The notes: a model not told the origin generated them from the letters alone. A DNA stretch of 64,000 nucleotides from Mycolicibacterium tusciae (GCF_002086795.1 NZ_MVIM01000007.1:248001-312000), one strand, 5' to 3'. Counted from the first letter of the stretch, positions 36,018-44,705 are shown. Translations and numbers: made by a program.

Positions 36018-36971
36018 TCAGACACGGTGCCCTGCATTCGCCAGGAGAATGGTCTTTCCCCGCAGACGGCCGGTGTCGGAGTCCTCATGCACAGCCGCGG
36101 CCTGCTCCAGTGGCCGGCGGTCCGCGACCTCGATGCGCAGCTGTCCTTCGTCAACGCGACCGACCAGCCCCGCCAACTGCGCGGCGTCACTGCGGACGAA
36201 GACTCGCTGCGAGCGGACTCCGCGGCCGGGGTTCTGCGGCCCGAAAACCATGGTGCCCACGTGGAAGCCGCCGTCGGTCGTTGCGTCGATCAAGGCTTCG
36301 GTCTGTTCGTCGGTTGTGCTGACGAGGTTGAGCACCACGTCGAACGGTCCTCCCTCGATCTCGACTGGCGAGGAGCTGTAGTCGATGTAGTCGATCGTTC
36401 GGTCGGCACCCAAACCGCGCAGCCGCGCGGCGTCACGTGCTTTGGCGGTTGCGGTCACGACGGCGCCGGCCCGCTTGGCCAACTGGATCGCGTAGCCACC
36501 CACCGCGCCGGCCGCGCCATTGATCAGAATCGTCTGCCCGGCCGTCAAACCGGCGATTTCGAAGAGGGCCTGCCACGCTGTTAACGCAGCCACGGGCAAC
36601 GCTGCCGCATCGGTCAGGTCCACCGAACGCGGCGCGGTCGCCAGCGACTCGGCCGGCACGAGGGTGTTCTCCGCGGCCGCGCCGTCGGCGTCCAGCGGCA
36701 GAAACGCGATCACCGCGTCACCGACCTTCCATCCCTGGACTCCGTCGCCGAGTTCCGCGATGGTGCCCACAACGTCCACACCCGGGATATGCGGGAAGCT
36801 GATCTCGTACACGTCGGACAGGTAGCCACCGCGGATACCGGCGTCCACCGGGTTGAACGAGGTCGCCGCCACCTTCACCAGAACCTGCCCCGGCCCCGGA
36901 ACCGGCCGCGGGGCCTCCTCGTACCGCAGCACCTCGCTACCGCCGTAGCGGTGGAATCGCACAGCCTTCAT
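36018..36971 (-). CDS. NADPH:quinone reductase-like MDR protein
   Basis: 317 residues of the zinc-free medium-chain dehydrogenase/quinone oxidoreductase group: GSEVLRYEEAPRPVPGPGQV at the N-terminus, PHIPGVDVVGTI, and a nucleotide-binding region INGAAGAVGGYAIQLAKRAG. Reduces quinones or enones with NADPH. AACGGAGGAGGAG just before the ATG is a strong ribosome site. Two MarR-type palindromes lie 20-75 bases upstream. Confidence 0.9.
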   Translation of the reverse strand: MKAVRFHRYGGSEVLRYEEAPRPVPGPGQVLVKVAATSFNPVDAGIRGGYLSDVYEISFPHIPGVDVVGTIAELGDGVQGWKVGDAVIAFLPLDADGAAAENTLVPAESLATAPRSVDLTDAAALPVAALTAWQALFEIAGLTAGQTILINGAAGAVGGYAIQLAKRAGAVVTATAKARDAARLRGLGADRTIDYIDYSSSPVEIEGGPFDVVLNLVSTTDEQTEALIDATTDGGFHVGTMVFGPQNPGRGVRSQRVFVRSDAAQLAGLVGRVDEGQLRIEVADRRPLEQAAAVHEDSDTGRLRGKTILLANAGHRV

Positions 36972-36990
36972 GTTCTCCTCCTCCGTTAAG

Positions 36991-37045
36991 TGCTTCGATT
37001 TCGAAGCAATCTCGAATGGAGTAACTTACTTCGATATCGCAGTAA
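36991..37045. promoter_or_regulatory. Two palindromic operators upstream of the quinone reductase gene
   Basis: O1 is TGCTTCGATTTCGAAGCA at 36991-37008, a perfect 8-2-8 inverted repeat. O2 is TTACTTCGATATCGCAGTAA at 37026-37045, with 9 of 10 positions paired. Centres are 36 bases apart. A related site precedes the MarR gene at 38647-38664, pointing to MarR as the binder. Confidence 0.7.
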
Positions 37046-37093
37046 TTCCCCGCCTGCGCTGTGCCGCCGGTTTCGGGTGATTCAGCGCCGCGC

Positions 37094-37474
37094 CTAGGAA
37101 AGGAGTAGGAGCGCAGAAGTGATGAGCATGACGACGGCGGTGCCGCCGTGGACTCCCAACGCGATCGATTTGGCGCCGCCGTTGCGGAGCACGATGGTCG
37201 CGTCGGCGAGCGGAATGATGGTCGCTGCCAATATCAGCCAGCCGACCAGGTGGGTCGCACCGCTGACCATCAGGACGATGACGAACAGACCCGATGCAAT
37301 GTCGCGCACGCCCTTGGCGCTCGAGTAGGCGTCAACCGACGACTGGTCTGAATCGGGCAGCACACCGTAGCCGGCGGCGGCAACGCGCGGCGCGACGATG
37401 AACCGTGCGCCGATGAAGATGATGGCCGCTGCGATGAGGCCGGCGAGTACGTAGCCAATGGCGGTGGCGGTCAT
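37094..37474 (-). CDS. Small membrane protein, DUF4267-like
   Basis: 126 residues, four hydrophobic segments (AIGYVLAGLIAAAIIFIGARF; LFVIVLMVSGATHLVGWLIL; a short one; TAVVMLITSALLLL). The spacing and the GVRDIASGLF motif fit the DUF4267 family. Starts inside the stop of the DUF1772 gene (ATGA overlap). Function unknown; regulated together with its neighbour by the TetR gene, by inference. Confidence 0.7.
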   Translation of the reverse strand: MTATAIGYVLAGLIAAAIIFIGARFIVAPRVAAAGYGVLPDSDQSSVDAYSSAKGVRDIASGLFVIVLMVSGATHLVGWLILAATIIPLADATIVLRNGGAKSIALGVHGGTAVVMLITSALLLLS

Positions 37475-37947
37475 GGGCTCATCAACATCACACAGAGGGC
37501 GGCCACCGCCAGGCCCTGCAGCGCTGCACGGGCATCGATGACGCGATCCCACTTTGCTTGCAGCACACGTCCATTCGGCAACGTTGCGCCGGTATCGACG
37601 GCCGCCGTCAGTTCTCGATTGATCGGCGCGCTCACCTGTGTGTAGAGCACCATCCAGACCAAGAGCAGCACCAGAGCGGTGCCCGCTGCGATCGCCTGCG
37701 CCCAATGTCCGGTGACGGCGGCCAGCGTCGCGCTCGTCGCGGAGGCCACGACACCGAGCACTCCGGGCACACGCATGCGCCGGTCTCCATATCGATGCAC
37801 TCGTCCCATGATCGCGACCAACGCACCGTCGTCGAGCGACGCCAGGGCCGGTCGAAGCACAATCGCACAGAACACGTCGGTGCCGTATACGACTGCGGTC
37901 CCGAGCACCGCGAGCAGTGCGGCGATCCTGGCGAGTTCCAAAGCCAT
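37471..37947 (-). CDS. DUF1772-family membrane protein
   Basis: 158 residues, four predicted helices; motif set VVYGTDVFCAIVLRPAL, then MGRVHRYGDRRMRVPGVLG and a conserved-looking NRELTAAVDTG with KWDRVIDARAALQG. The DUF1772 family includes anthrone-oxygenase-like proteins, so a small-molecule oxygenase role is possible but unproven. Start ATG 37947. Faces the TetR gene across ~100 bases with two operator-like palindromes. Confidence 0.75.
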   Translation of the reverse strand: MALELARIAALLAVLGTAVVYGTDVFCAIVLRPALASLDDGALVAIMGRVHRYGDRRMRVPGVLGVVASATSATLAAVTGHWAQAIAAGTALVLLLVWMVLYTQVSAPINRELTAAVDTGATLPNGRVLQAKWDRVIDARAALQGLAVAALCVMLMSP

Positions 37948-37973
37948 GTCACAGCACCCTTCGGCAGTAGGTG

Positions 37974-38038
37974 CTAGCAACGCTAACCCGTGGTGCGATG
38001 GCTGTCAATAGCAGTGCTATTTGTTCTAGCGATGCTAG
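37974..38038. promoter_or_regulatory. Paired TetR operator candidates
   Basis: CTAGCAACGCTAA at 37974-37986 and CTAGCGATGCTAG at 38026-38038. The second is a perfect 5-3-5 palindrome; the first is the same motif on the other strand with one arm change. Centres 52 bases apart, between the DUF1772 gene and TetR gene starts. Confidence 0.65.
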
Positions 38039-38046
38039 AGTTCGGC

Positions 38047-38622
38047 ATGGCCATCGATGACCGCCGCGAACGTGAACGCGCCGCCCGGCGGCGGCTGATC
38101 GTCACAACGGCCCGCAAGCTGGCCGAGGACGAAGGCTGGGATGCCGTGACGACACGTCGGCTATCGACCGAAATCGAATACAGCCAGCCTGTCCTCTACA
38201 AGCACTTCACCGGCATGCAACAGATCGCCGATGCCATCGCCGTCGACGGGTTCGACGAGCTCGCCGAGGTGATCAGGGTCGCCCGCTGCGGTGCAGGCGC
38301 GGCCGGCGAGGCGTTGCACGCCATTGCCCGCGCCTACCTCGACTTCGCCCGCGACAACCCCGCTGTTTACGACGCGATGTTCACCCGCAACACCGCGCTA
38401 CGCTTCGCCGCCGACGACACAGCTCCCCAGCTGGAGGCAGCCTTTGCCGAGCTGCGTCAGGCGGTCAGCCTCGTCATCGACGACCACGATGCCGACGCGC
38501 TCACCGAGGTTTTTTGGGCGACGTTGCACGGGCTGGTCACCCTCGGCCGTACCGGACGACTACGCCCGGGCAGCGAATCAGAACGGCTGCATCTACTCGT
38601 CACGCAGTTCACCCGCCGCTGA
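38047..38622 (+). CDS. TetR-family transcriptional regulator
   Basis: 191 residues. N-terminal TetR helix-turn-helix: RRRLIVTTARKLAEDEGWDA, then VTTRRLSTEIEYSQPVLYKHF. The C-terminal ligand domain has a WHG-type pattern (FWATLHGLVTLGRTGRL). The ATG at 38047 sits eight bases after a palindromic operator, so autoregulation is likely. Expected to repress the divergent DUF1772-DUF4267 genes. Confidence 0.9.
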   Translation: MAIDDRRERERAARRRLIVTTARKLAEDEGWDAVTTRRLSTEIEYSQPVLYKHFTGMQQIADAIAVDGFDELAEVIRVARCGAGAAGEALHAIARAYLDFARDNPAVYDAMFTRNTALRFAADDTAPQLEAAFAELRQAVSLVIDDHDADALTEVFWATLHGLVTLGRTGRLRPGSESERLHLLVTQFTRR

Positions 38623-38646
38623 CAGGCGACCGCGTGGCCTAGTTAT

Positions 38647-38664
38647 TGCTTCGATGTTGAAACA
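38647..38664. promoter_or_regulatory. MarR-type operator in front of marR
   Basis: TGCTTCGATGTTGAAACA, pairing 6 of 8 positions about a TG centre. It shares the CTTCGAT half with the two sites upstream of the quinone reductase gene. Lies 13 bases before the MarR start codon. Confidence 0.6.
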
Positions 38665-38677
38665 CTAGGATGGCGCC

Positions 38678-39163
38678 GTGGCTAGCGGCCTGAAGCCTGC
38701 GCAAATGCGTACTTACTTCGCCCTGACCGAGGCGGTCAGCTTGCTTCAGCACGCCGTGCAGGAACAGTTGCAGGCCGAAGGCGGCCTCAGCTATGTGCAG
38801 TTCGAGGTCTTGGCCAAATTGGTCGACGCCGGGCGACCGCTCACGATGACGGAGCTCGCCGACGGTGTGGTCTACAGCCGCAGCGGGCTGACGCACCAGG
38901 CCCGACTGTTGGAGAGCGCAGGCCTGATCGTGCGCAAGGCCAGTACCGACGACAAGCGCGCCACCGTCGTCGACATCACCAAGGCGGGCCGCGCCCGCGT
39001 CGCCAAGGTTCTCCCCGGACACATCGAGGTGGTCCGCACTCTGCTGTACGGCGCACTGTCCGACGGCGATGTGCACATACTCGGTGACCTCATGAGTCGC
39101 GTCCGCGACCACATGCGTGAACGGCCACCCCGCTCGGCCGCACTGCGTAAACGCGCCCCCTAA
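38678..39163 (+). CDS. MarR-family transcriptional regulator
   Basis: 161 residues with a winged helix domain: SYVQFEVLAKLVDAGRPLTM, recognition helix region YSRSGLTHQARLLESAGLI, and the wing RKASTDDKRATVVDITKAGR. GTG start at 38678. Probable repressor of itself and of the quinone reductase gene 1.7 kb to the left, judged from shared palindromes. Its stop overlaps the convergent GH5-type gene by 4 bases. Confidence 0.9.
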   Translation: MASGLKPAQMRTYFALTEAVSLLQHAVQEQLQAEGGLSYVQFEVLAKLVDAGRPLTMTELADGVVYSRSGLTHQARLLESAGLIVRKASTDDKRATVVDITKAGRARVAKVLPGHIEVVRTLLYGALSDGDVHILGDLMSRVRDHMRERPPRSAALRKRAP

Positions 39164-40326
39164 CGAATGGCGGGTGGTGCGCTGCCGGCCGTAGCGATTT
39201 GACCGACACCCGCGAGCTTCTGGATGACGCGAATCTCGTCGTCGTTGTGGGCTCGTCCATCGGGGTGAATCAGATCGCTGAACCACGTGTCAGGGAGCTC
39301 GGTGTACGGCTGCTGCCACGAATCCCACGGCAGATACGTCTGCGTGCGTCCGGCGACGAACCCCCAGTTGTAGGCACCGACGTTGCGCCGCTTGGCGACC
39401 GGGAGAATTCCTTCGACCGTGCTTCCCAAGTTTCGCGCCAAATACTCGGTGCAGATGATCGGCCGCCCCAGCGGGGTGAGTTCGTCGATGCGGGAGTCGA
39501 ATTCAGCGGGTTCGGCGTAGCTGTGAAAGCTGATGATGTCAGAGTGCTCGAGCTGCAGGCCGGCTATCTTGCTGCGGCTTCCCGGATCCTTCCAGTGGCC
39601 CTGCCACACGCCACTGGTCAATGGCTGAATCGGGTTGACGGCGCGCACCCATTGGAAGACATGCGGGAGGAAGGCGGCGACCAGTTCCATCTTGTCCTGG
39701 TGCTCGACATCGCTGTAGTCCTTCGACGGGTTGTCCGGCTCGTTCCAGACGTCCCAGCCGAGCACGCGAGGATCGTTCGCGAACATACCCACGACGCCGG
39801 TGACATAGCTCTGCAGCACGCGGGTGTAGGCCGGGTCCCGAAGACGGTGGGCGCCCGGGCTCTGCACCCAGCCGGAGTTGTGCACCCCCTTGATGGGTGC
39901 ACGTTGGCGGCCCGCCTTCGGTAAGGGATCCCAGCACGAGTCGAACAATACGAAAAGCGGTTTGATCTGGTGACGCGCTGCGATGGCCACGAATTCGGAA
40001 AGCCGGCTGCTGAACCCCGCCCGGTCGGTCGCCCACAACTGGTCGTGCAGGAACACCCGCATGGTGTTCATCCCGATGCGCCGGGCCACGCTCAACTCGC
40101 CCGCGATGCGGCGCGCGTCGTAGGTGCCCGCCTGGAACATCTCCAGCTGGTTCACCGCGGTCGACGTGACATAGTTCGCGCCAAGCAACCAGCCTTGCTG
40201 GGCGTACCAGGCGTTCGCGCGATCTGCCGACCATCGACTCGCCGCAGCGGAGGCGCCGGGAAGCTTGGTCAGCGCCGCGGCCGCTGCCAGGTACAACGGG
40301 AGCTTGAGAGCCGTTCGCCGGTGCAC
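39160..40326 (-). CDS. Secreted GH5-like glycoside hydrolase (cellulase/mannanase fold)
   Basis: 388 residues. N-terminal export signal with a twin-Arg-like HRRTALKLPLYLAAAAAL and cleavage near ASAAAS. TIM-barrel hydrolase features of clan A: acid/base Glu in WDVWNEPDNPSKD (~195), nucleophile Glu in RPIICTEYLARN (~291), and the ISFHSYAEP strand. Could cleave a beta-glucan or mannan. GTG start at 40326 is the best fit to the signal peptide. Confidence 0.82.
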   Translation of the reverse strand: MHRRTALKLPLYLAAAAALTKLPGASAAASRWSADRANAWYAQQGWLLGANYVTSTAVNQLEMFQAGTYDARRIAGELSVARRIGMNTMRVFLHDQLWATDRAGFSSRLSEFVAIAARHQIKPLFVLFDSCWDPLPKAGRQRAPIKGVHNSGWVQSPGAHRLRDPAYTRVLQSYVTGVVGMFANDPRVLGWDVWNEPDNPSKDYSDVEHQDKMELVAAFLPHVFQWVRAVNPIQPLTSGVWQGHWKDPGSRSKIAGLQLEHSDIISFHSYAEPAEFDSRIDELTPLGRPIICTEYLARNLGSTVEGILPVAKRRNVGAYNWGFVAGRTQTYLPWDSWQQPYTELPDTWFSDLIHPDGRAHNDDEIRVIQKLAGVGQIATAGSAPPAIR

Positions 40327-40429
40327 CAGACGACCATAATGTCACGGATCGAAATGTTTGCTGTCAGGTTTCATGTTGCAACGCAACAGGTTTCAAATCG
40401 TTATCCAGCAGCCTCGCAGGGTCGAAAAT

Positions 40430-41593
40430 CTAGATCCATAGTTTGGCGCGGCTGAAGTCCACCGATTGGGTCGGACGGTCGCCGAAGCGCCACAGCTCCC
40501 GACGCCGTCCTCGCAGCAGCAGGCCGAAGGATCCGGCGTCGGGACTGCCCGATGCGGTGGTGGTATCGCTGGTGTAGAAAATACGCAACTCGGCATCGGA
40601 CTTGTGATCTTTGGGTAGCCCGGTGGCAGGGTTCAGCTTGCTCGCGACGGGATCCAGCGCCTCCCGAATGGCTTCCTGAGACACGGTGTGGGGAAAGCCG
40701 TATTTCGTGCCGCTGGCAGTCGACGACACCAGGGTGATCGCGGGACGGATGCGTTCGACGAGTTCCAAGTTGACGCCGTGCTTCGACGCATGGTGCGAAA
40801 CTTTGAAGACGCTCGCCGACAGCAGATCTCTATTCCCGGTCGCGGCCGCGATCGCCCGGGCCTGCGGGCTGCCCGATGCCGCCAGGAACGGAAAGTCGGT
40901 CGCCACGAACGACCAGGACAACGTTTGGGCGTCGCCGCCGAGGATCAGCGTTGCCGAGGCCGGGTTGGCCGCCCAGTTGGACTGGCCGCCGAGCGAGGCG
41001 AGGTCGGCCAGTGCGCGGGCGGGATGCTCGATCCGCAACGAGATCGAGGAGTCGTTGATCTCGACTCCGTACGTGTCGAAACGGTTCCGCAGGTGAATGG
41101 AGGGGCTCAGCACTGTCACCGCGACCTGCCCGAAGAAGCGGTGCATTCCGCTGGTCGGCTGGGTGTAGACGATGTTCGTGAGGGTGCCGATCTCCCGAAG
41201 CATGTTCTGATAGGACGCGGCGGTGTGGAAGAACCCGGGTTCCCACACCTCGGCCACGTGCTCTCCGCGGGCCTGAAAGAGTTGGGCCATACCTGCGATG
41301 TGATCGTGATGTGGATGGGTCGCGACCACGAGCGCGATCGTCGCGTCCGCCGGGTTGGCGAATGAAATGAGGCCCGCCTGTTCCAGCGTGTCGAGAAGAT
41401 CGATGACCTTGTCGGTGACACCGGCATCGACGACGATCACCCGGCGGATGCCGTCGGGTCCCACGGGCAACACAATCACTTGAGCGTCGGCGTCTCCGAC
41501 GCTCAGGCAGAAGTAGACGAGGTCGTCGTCTCGGACCGCATCGACGAAGTCGCCCGCGGTCAGTCGGTCGTCGTCCAGCGGCAGCGGTTTCAT
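40430..41593 (-). CDS. Metallo-beta-lactamase-fold protein, ComEC/Rec2-like
   Basis: 387 residues. Metal motif THPHHDH at 92-98, further ligands in TLILGGDAQ and VFKVSHHASKHG, and the first strand VIVVDAG. The order SVGDADAQ...HPHHDH...SHHAS is like the soluble ComEC/Rec2-type hydrolases rather than class B beta-lactamases. No signal peptide. Encoded 10 bases after an unknown 191-residue protein. Substrate unknown; a nucleic-acid or nucleotide phosphodiesterase role is a guess from the fold. Confidence 0.82.
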   Translation of the reverse strand: MKPLPLDDDRLTAGDFVDAVRDDDLVYFCLSVGDADAQVIVLPVGPDGIRRVIVVDAGVTDKVIDLLDTLEQAGLISFANPADATIALVVATHPHHDHIAGMAQLFQARGEHVAEVWEPGFFHTAASYQNMLREIGTLTNIVYTQPTSGMHRFFGQVAVTVLSPSIHLRNRFDTYGVEINDSSISLRIEHPARALADLASLGGQSNWAANPASATLILGGDAQTLSWSFVATDFPFLAASGSPQARAIAAATGNRDLLSASVFKVSHHASKHGVNLELVERIRPAITLVSSTASGTKYGFPHTVSQEAIREALDPVASKLNPATGLPKDHKSDAELRIFYTSDTTTASGSPDAGSFGLLLRGRRRELWRFGDRPTQSVDFSRAKLWI

Positions 41594-41603
41594 CGATGCT
41601 CGC

Positions 41604-42179
41604 TCAGATGGTCGGACGGGCCGTCGCCGGCCCCCCTGGCATTTGGCTGACCGGTTCTCCCGCACCCGGATATTCGTCCTCGGCGGCGAGGGTCGCGTCA
41701 TCCACCGGCGGCCGAACCTCGCCCAGTGCTGCCACAGCTACGGCAACCTTGGCCATCGTCCGCGCCTGCGCGGTGATGTCTCGCAGAGCTTCCCAGTCGC
41801 TCGGCGACTCCGCAGAGAAGCCCCGCACCCAGAATGTGTCCCCGATCCGTAAGGGCCGCAACATATCTCCGGCCTGCGAGCGCAGTCTGTCGACCGCCGT
41901 CTGGAGATCATCAGCGTCGAACCAGGCGGCTTCGGGCTGGTCTGGAAACCGGAGCCCGAACTCATCGACAACAGGCCACGTAGCGAAGACGACCCCGATG
42001 GTGTTCTCGACCCGCTCATCAACGGTCACATAGCGATCCGCCTCCGACGGCGGGGTCAACGGTGGCGGCGCGGCCAGGCCCTCCGGTCTCTCGACCATCT
42101 CGCCCTCACCCGGCTGCCAGAGTTGAGCCGGCGCCCGGCGGAAGGGTTCTGAAACCTCCACCCGCTGCTGAATCACCAT
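41604..42179 (-). CDS. Unknown protein paired with the MBL-fold gene
   Basis: 191 residues, no family recognised. Pro-rich N-terminal part (APPPLTPPSEADRY), then a compact region VENTIGVVFATWPVVDEFGL, then a long helix DDLQTAVDRLRSQAG, the strand-like IGDTFWVRGFSAE, and a helix DWEALRDITAQARTMAKVAV. Acidic, Pro-rich tail. GAGGAGGG precedes the ATG at 42179. Ten bases separate it from the MBL gene, so the two form an operon. Confidence 0.7.
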   Translation of the reverse strand: MVIQQRVEVSEPFRRAPAQLWQPGEGEMVERPEGLAAPPPLTPPSEADRYVTVDERVENTIGVVFATWPVVDEFGLRFPDQPEAAWFDADDLQTAVDRLRSQAGDMLRPLRIGDTFWVRGFSAESPSDWEALRDITAQARTMAKVAVAVAALGEVRPPVDDATLAAEDEYPGAGEPVSQMPGGPATARPTI

Positions 42180-42322
42180 GAGCCGCCCCCTCCTCAAACC
42201 GCGAAAGCCTCCCCACACTCGCAATTCGGAACATAGCAGGGGACGCTGCCGGTAATAGGATCAACGCAGTACCGGCGCTACATATCGCCTCGAATTGTCC
42301 CAGGGGAGCGGGAGGTTTCGCA

Positions 42323-43210
42323 ATGGCGGGTGCTTACGAGAAACACGTTGTGGCATCGAAAGACGGTACGAAATTGGGCTTTCGCCAGCTCGGTCACGGA
42401 CCTGGCGTAGTGCTGCAGCATGGCGGAGCACTGGGCTCTCAGCACTACATGAAACTGGCAGGCGCTCTGGCTGAGGAGTTCACCGTCTACCTGCCCGACC
42501 GGCGCGGCCGCGGGATGAGCGGACCGTACGGTCCGCACTACTGCATCGAGCGTGAGGACGAAGACCTCTCAGCCATCATCGCCGCCACCGGCGCGCAGAA
42601 TGTCTTCGGCGCGGCTGACGGCGGCCTGTTCGCACTACATGCCTCGATGTCCATCACGGCGATACGCAAAGTCGCTGTGTTCGAACCGGTCCTGTTCGTC
42701 GGTCAGCCGGACCTCGACGAGTTCAAGGCCACCATCGACCGCGGGCAACGTCTTGTCGACAGCGGCGACATCGCCGGCGCGATGGCGGGTCTGGCCAGGG
42801 ACGCGGCCGACGGCGACCCCCGGGTTCAGCAGATCGCCGCGCCGTTTCGGCTGTTGGGCAAGATCATGACGCAGCCGCTGATGCGCCGGACAATCCTGTG
42901 GGCCGACGCCAAGAGGGTCACCGGCGACGACGCCTCGCTGCGCGACTTGATTATCGCCTGGAAAGAGGAGTTGAACGTCGTCAAGTCGACCGAAGGCACC
43001 CTCGACGATTACAAGAACGTGACTGCCGAAGTTCTACTGCTTTGCGGCACAGGCGCTCCCACGCTATTCACAGGGACCCTTGACGCGTTGCAGAGCGTCT
43101 TGCCGGCGGCGACGCGCATCGAACTTCCGGGGCTCAATCACGTTGGGGCACAAGATACGGGCGGCAACCCCCGAGTCATCGCTGATCAGTTGCGGCGATT
43201 CTTCGCTTAG
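42323..43210 (+). CDS. Alpha/beta hydrolase
   Basis: 295 residues. Fold signs: VVLQHGGALGSQHYMKLA (oxyanion region), LPDRRGRGMSGPYG, and the late catalytic His in LPGLNHVGAQDTGG. At the nucleophile elbow where G-x-S-x-G is expected the sequence is FGAADGGLFAL, giving Asp in place of Ser, as in haloalkane-dehalogenase-like members. Possible dehalogenase-like or perhydrolase-type enzyme; substrate unknown. ATG 42323 follows GGGGAGCGGGAGG. Confidence 0.82.
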   Translation: MAGAYEKHVVASKDGTKLGFRQLGHGPGVVLQHGGALGSQHYMKLAGALAEEFTVYLPDRRGRGMSGPYGPHYCIEREDEDLSAIIAATGAQNVFGAADGGLFALHASMSITAIRKVAVFEPVLFVGQPDLDEFKATIDRGQRLVDSGDIAGAMAGLARDAADGDPRVQQIAAPFRLLGKIMTQPLMRRTILWADAKRVTGDDASLRDLIIAWKEELNVVKSTEGTLDDYKNVTAEVLLLCGTGAPTLFTGTLDALQSVLPAATRIELPGLNHVGAQDTGGNPRVIADQLRRFFA

Positions 43211-43306
43211 GCCTTCGCGCGGAGCGCGCGCACGATGTCCGAAATTCAGCGCTCGTTGGCCAGATAAGTACTGGCGGCGGTGTTTCGGTGTGGGCACCGT
43301 GGCGGT

Positions 43307-43984
43307 ATGACCAATCACGAAACCAGCGACACGGCCCAGTGGGGCTTGCCGGACTCGGCAGTGTGCACTGCGGCGGTTGAACTGGCCAGAGGTGTCTCGC
43401 CGGTTTTCCTGCACAACCATTGCGTGCGCAGCTATCTGTTCGCTCGGGAGTTGGCGGCTGCTGACGGGCTGCGCGGCGGGGTCGACTATGACGAAGAAGT
43501 CGTGTTTCTCGCGTCCGTCCTGCACGACCTCGGCCTCACCGAGTACGGTGCCGGCGATCAACGATTCGAAGTCGAAGGCGCCGACGCCGCAGCGCGGTTC
43601 CTTCGTGAGCAGGGCCTCACCCACGACCGAGTGGCGACGGTGTGGCAGTCGATCGCGCTGCACACCAGCATCGGCCTCGGGCATCGGTTCGGTACCGAAC
43701 AAGCCGTCTGCCATAGCGGGATCGATACGGATGTCGCAGGAGCGCAACAGGACCGCCTGCCCGAGGGTTTCGCTGCTCGCGTCCACGCTGCGTGGCCCAG
43801 ACACAACCTTGGTTTCGCGATCACCGAGGCTATCGCCCGCGACACTCAAGCCAATCCGATGAAGGCGCCCCCGTTTTCGTTCCCCGCCCATGTCGACCAG
43901 CTCGTCAACGACGCGCCCCGACTCACGTTCGCGGAGGTGGTGACGAACGCCGGCTGGGGTGATGAGTTCCCTCAACTGGCTTAG
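43307..43984 (+). CDS. HD-domain protein, cyanamide-hydratase-like
   Basis: 225 residues. His ligands in FLHNHCVRSYLFA, the HD doublet His73-Asp74 in ASVLHDLGLTEY, and later His in WQSIALHTSIGLGH. This layout is like the HD proteins annotated as phosphohydrolases or cyanamide-hydratase-like. ATG 43307. No operon link to the cyanase genes elsewhere in the window. Reaction not predictable. Confidence 0.78.
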   Translation: MTNHETSDTAQWGLPDSAVCTAAVELARGVSPVFLHNHCVRSYLFARELAAADGLRGGVDYDEEVVFLASVLHDLGLTEYGAGDQRFEVEGADAAARFLREQGLTHDRVATVWQSIALHTSIGLGHRFGTEQAVCHSGIDTDVAGAQQDRLPEGFAARVHAAWPRHNLGFAITEAIARDTQANPMKAPPFSFPAHVDQLVNDAPRLTFAEVVTNAGWGDEFPQLA

Positions 43985-44047
43985 TTCCGTCGACGGTGCG
44001 GCAACGCGGTCACCGACAGGTCCGCGGCCAGCGGTTAAGGTCGGACC

Positions 44048-44671
44048 ATGTCGGTCGCCAGCGAGGAGCGCGCCGCGCTGGTCCGCACCCTGCGGACGGT
44101 CGGCCCCGACGCACCGACCCTGTGCCCAGGGTGGACGACTCGGCAGCTCGTCGCGCACCTCGTCGCCCGCGAGCGGCGACCGGACGCTCTGCTGGGGATC
44201 GGCGTGCCGCGGTTCGCCGAGCGACGACATCGCATCGAAACGCAGATCGCCGCTGGCTACAGCTGGCCTGAGCTGGTCGATCGACTGGCGTCCGGCCCGC
44301 CCGCCTACGCGCCGCTGCGCTGGCTCGACCGCGTCGCCAACGTCCACGAGTTGTTCGTGCATCACGAAGACGTTCGTCGCGCCGCCGGTGGCTGGACACC
44401 CCGAGCGCTCGATGACCGCACCCTCGGAGCGCTCCGGCGTCTGACGCGGTTTTTCGCGCCAGCCCTCATTCCAGGTGTGCCGGCGCGGGTCACACTCCAT
44501 GAGTCGGACGGCGCCGTGCTAGCGCGGTTCGGGGCAGGCGTCGAGGTCTCGGTCACCGGTCCCCCCGGCGAGTTGCTGCTATTCGCCTTCGGCCGCAACG
44601 AAACCCGCGTCGAGTTCGCCGGCGATGCCGAGGTCGTCGACGCGGTCCGGCGTGCCGAGCGGCGATTCTGA
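44048..44671 (+). CDS. TIGR03085 family protein (DinB/MDMPI-like metal-binding)
   Basis: 207 residues. Pattern of mycothiol-dependent maleylpyruvate-isomerase-like proteins: ERAALVRTLRTVGPDAPTLC, PGWTTRQLVAHLVARERRPD (first His ligand), LDRVANVHELFVHHEDVRRA (further ligands) and a C-terminal SCP2-like region ending GELLLFAFGRNE. The family is found in actinobacteria and probably uses mycothiol or binds metal. Role unknown. Confidence 0.82.
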   Translation: MSVASEERAALVRTLRTVGPDAPTLCPGWTTRQLVAHLVARERRPDALLGIGVPRFAERRHRIETQIAAGYSWPELVDRLASGPPAYAPLRWLDRVANVHELFVHHEDVRRAAGGWTPRALDDRTLGALRRLTRFFAPALIPGVPARVTLHESDGAVLARFGAGVEVSVTGPPGELLLFAFGRNETRVEFAGDAEVVDAVRRAERRF

Positions 44672-44705
44672 GCCGAAGGAATGAACTGCAGCGTGAGGAC
44701 GTGCC

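Noticed and set aside
43211..43230. GC-rich potential hairpin after the alpha/beta hydrolase
   Set aside because: Only a 5-bp stem (CGCGC/GCGCG) with a short loop, and no T-run; too weak to call a terminator.
22556..43984. Functional link between cyanase and the cyanamide-hydratase-like HD protein
   Set aside because: They are 20 kb apart, not co-regulated by any visible motif, and the HD assignment is only to a broad fold.
43064..44500. 478-codon reverse frame through the HD and TIGR03085 genes
   Set aside because: Shadow of two forward genes; composition not protein-like.
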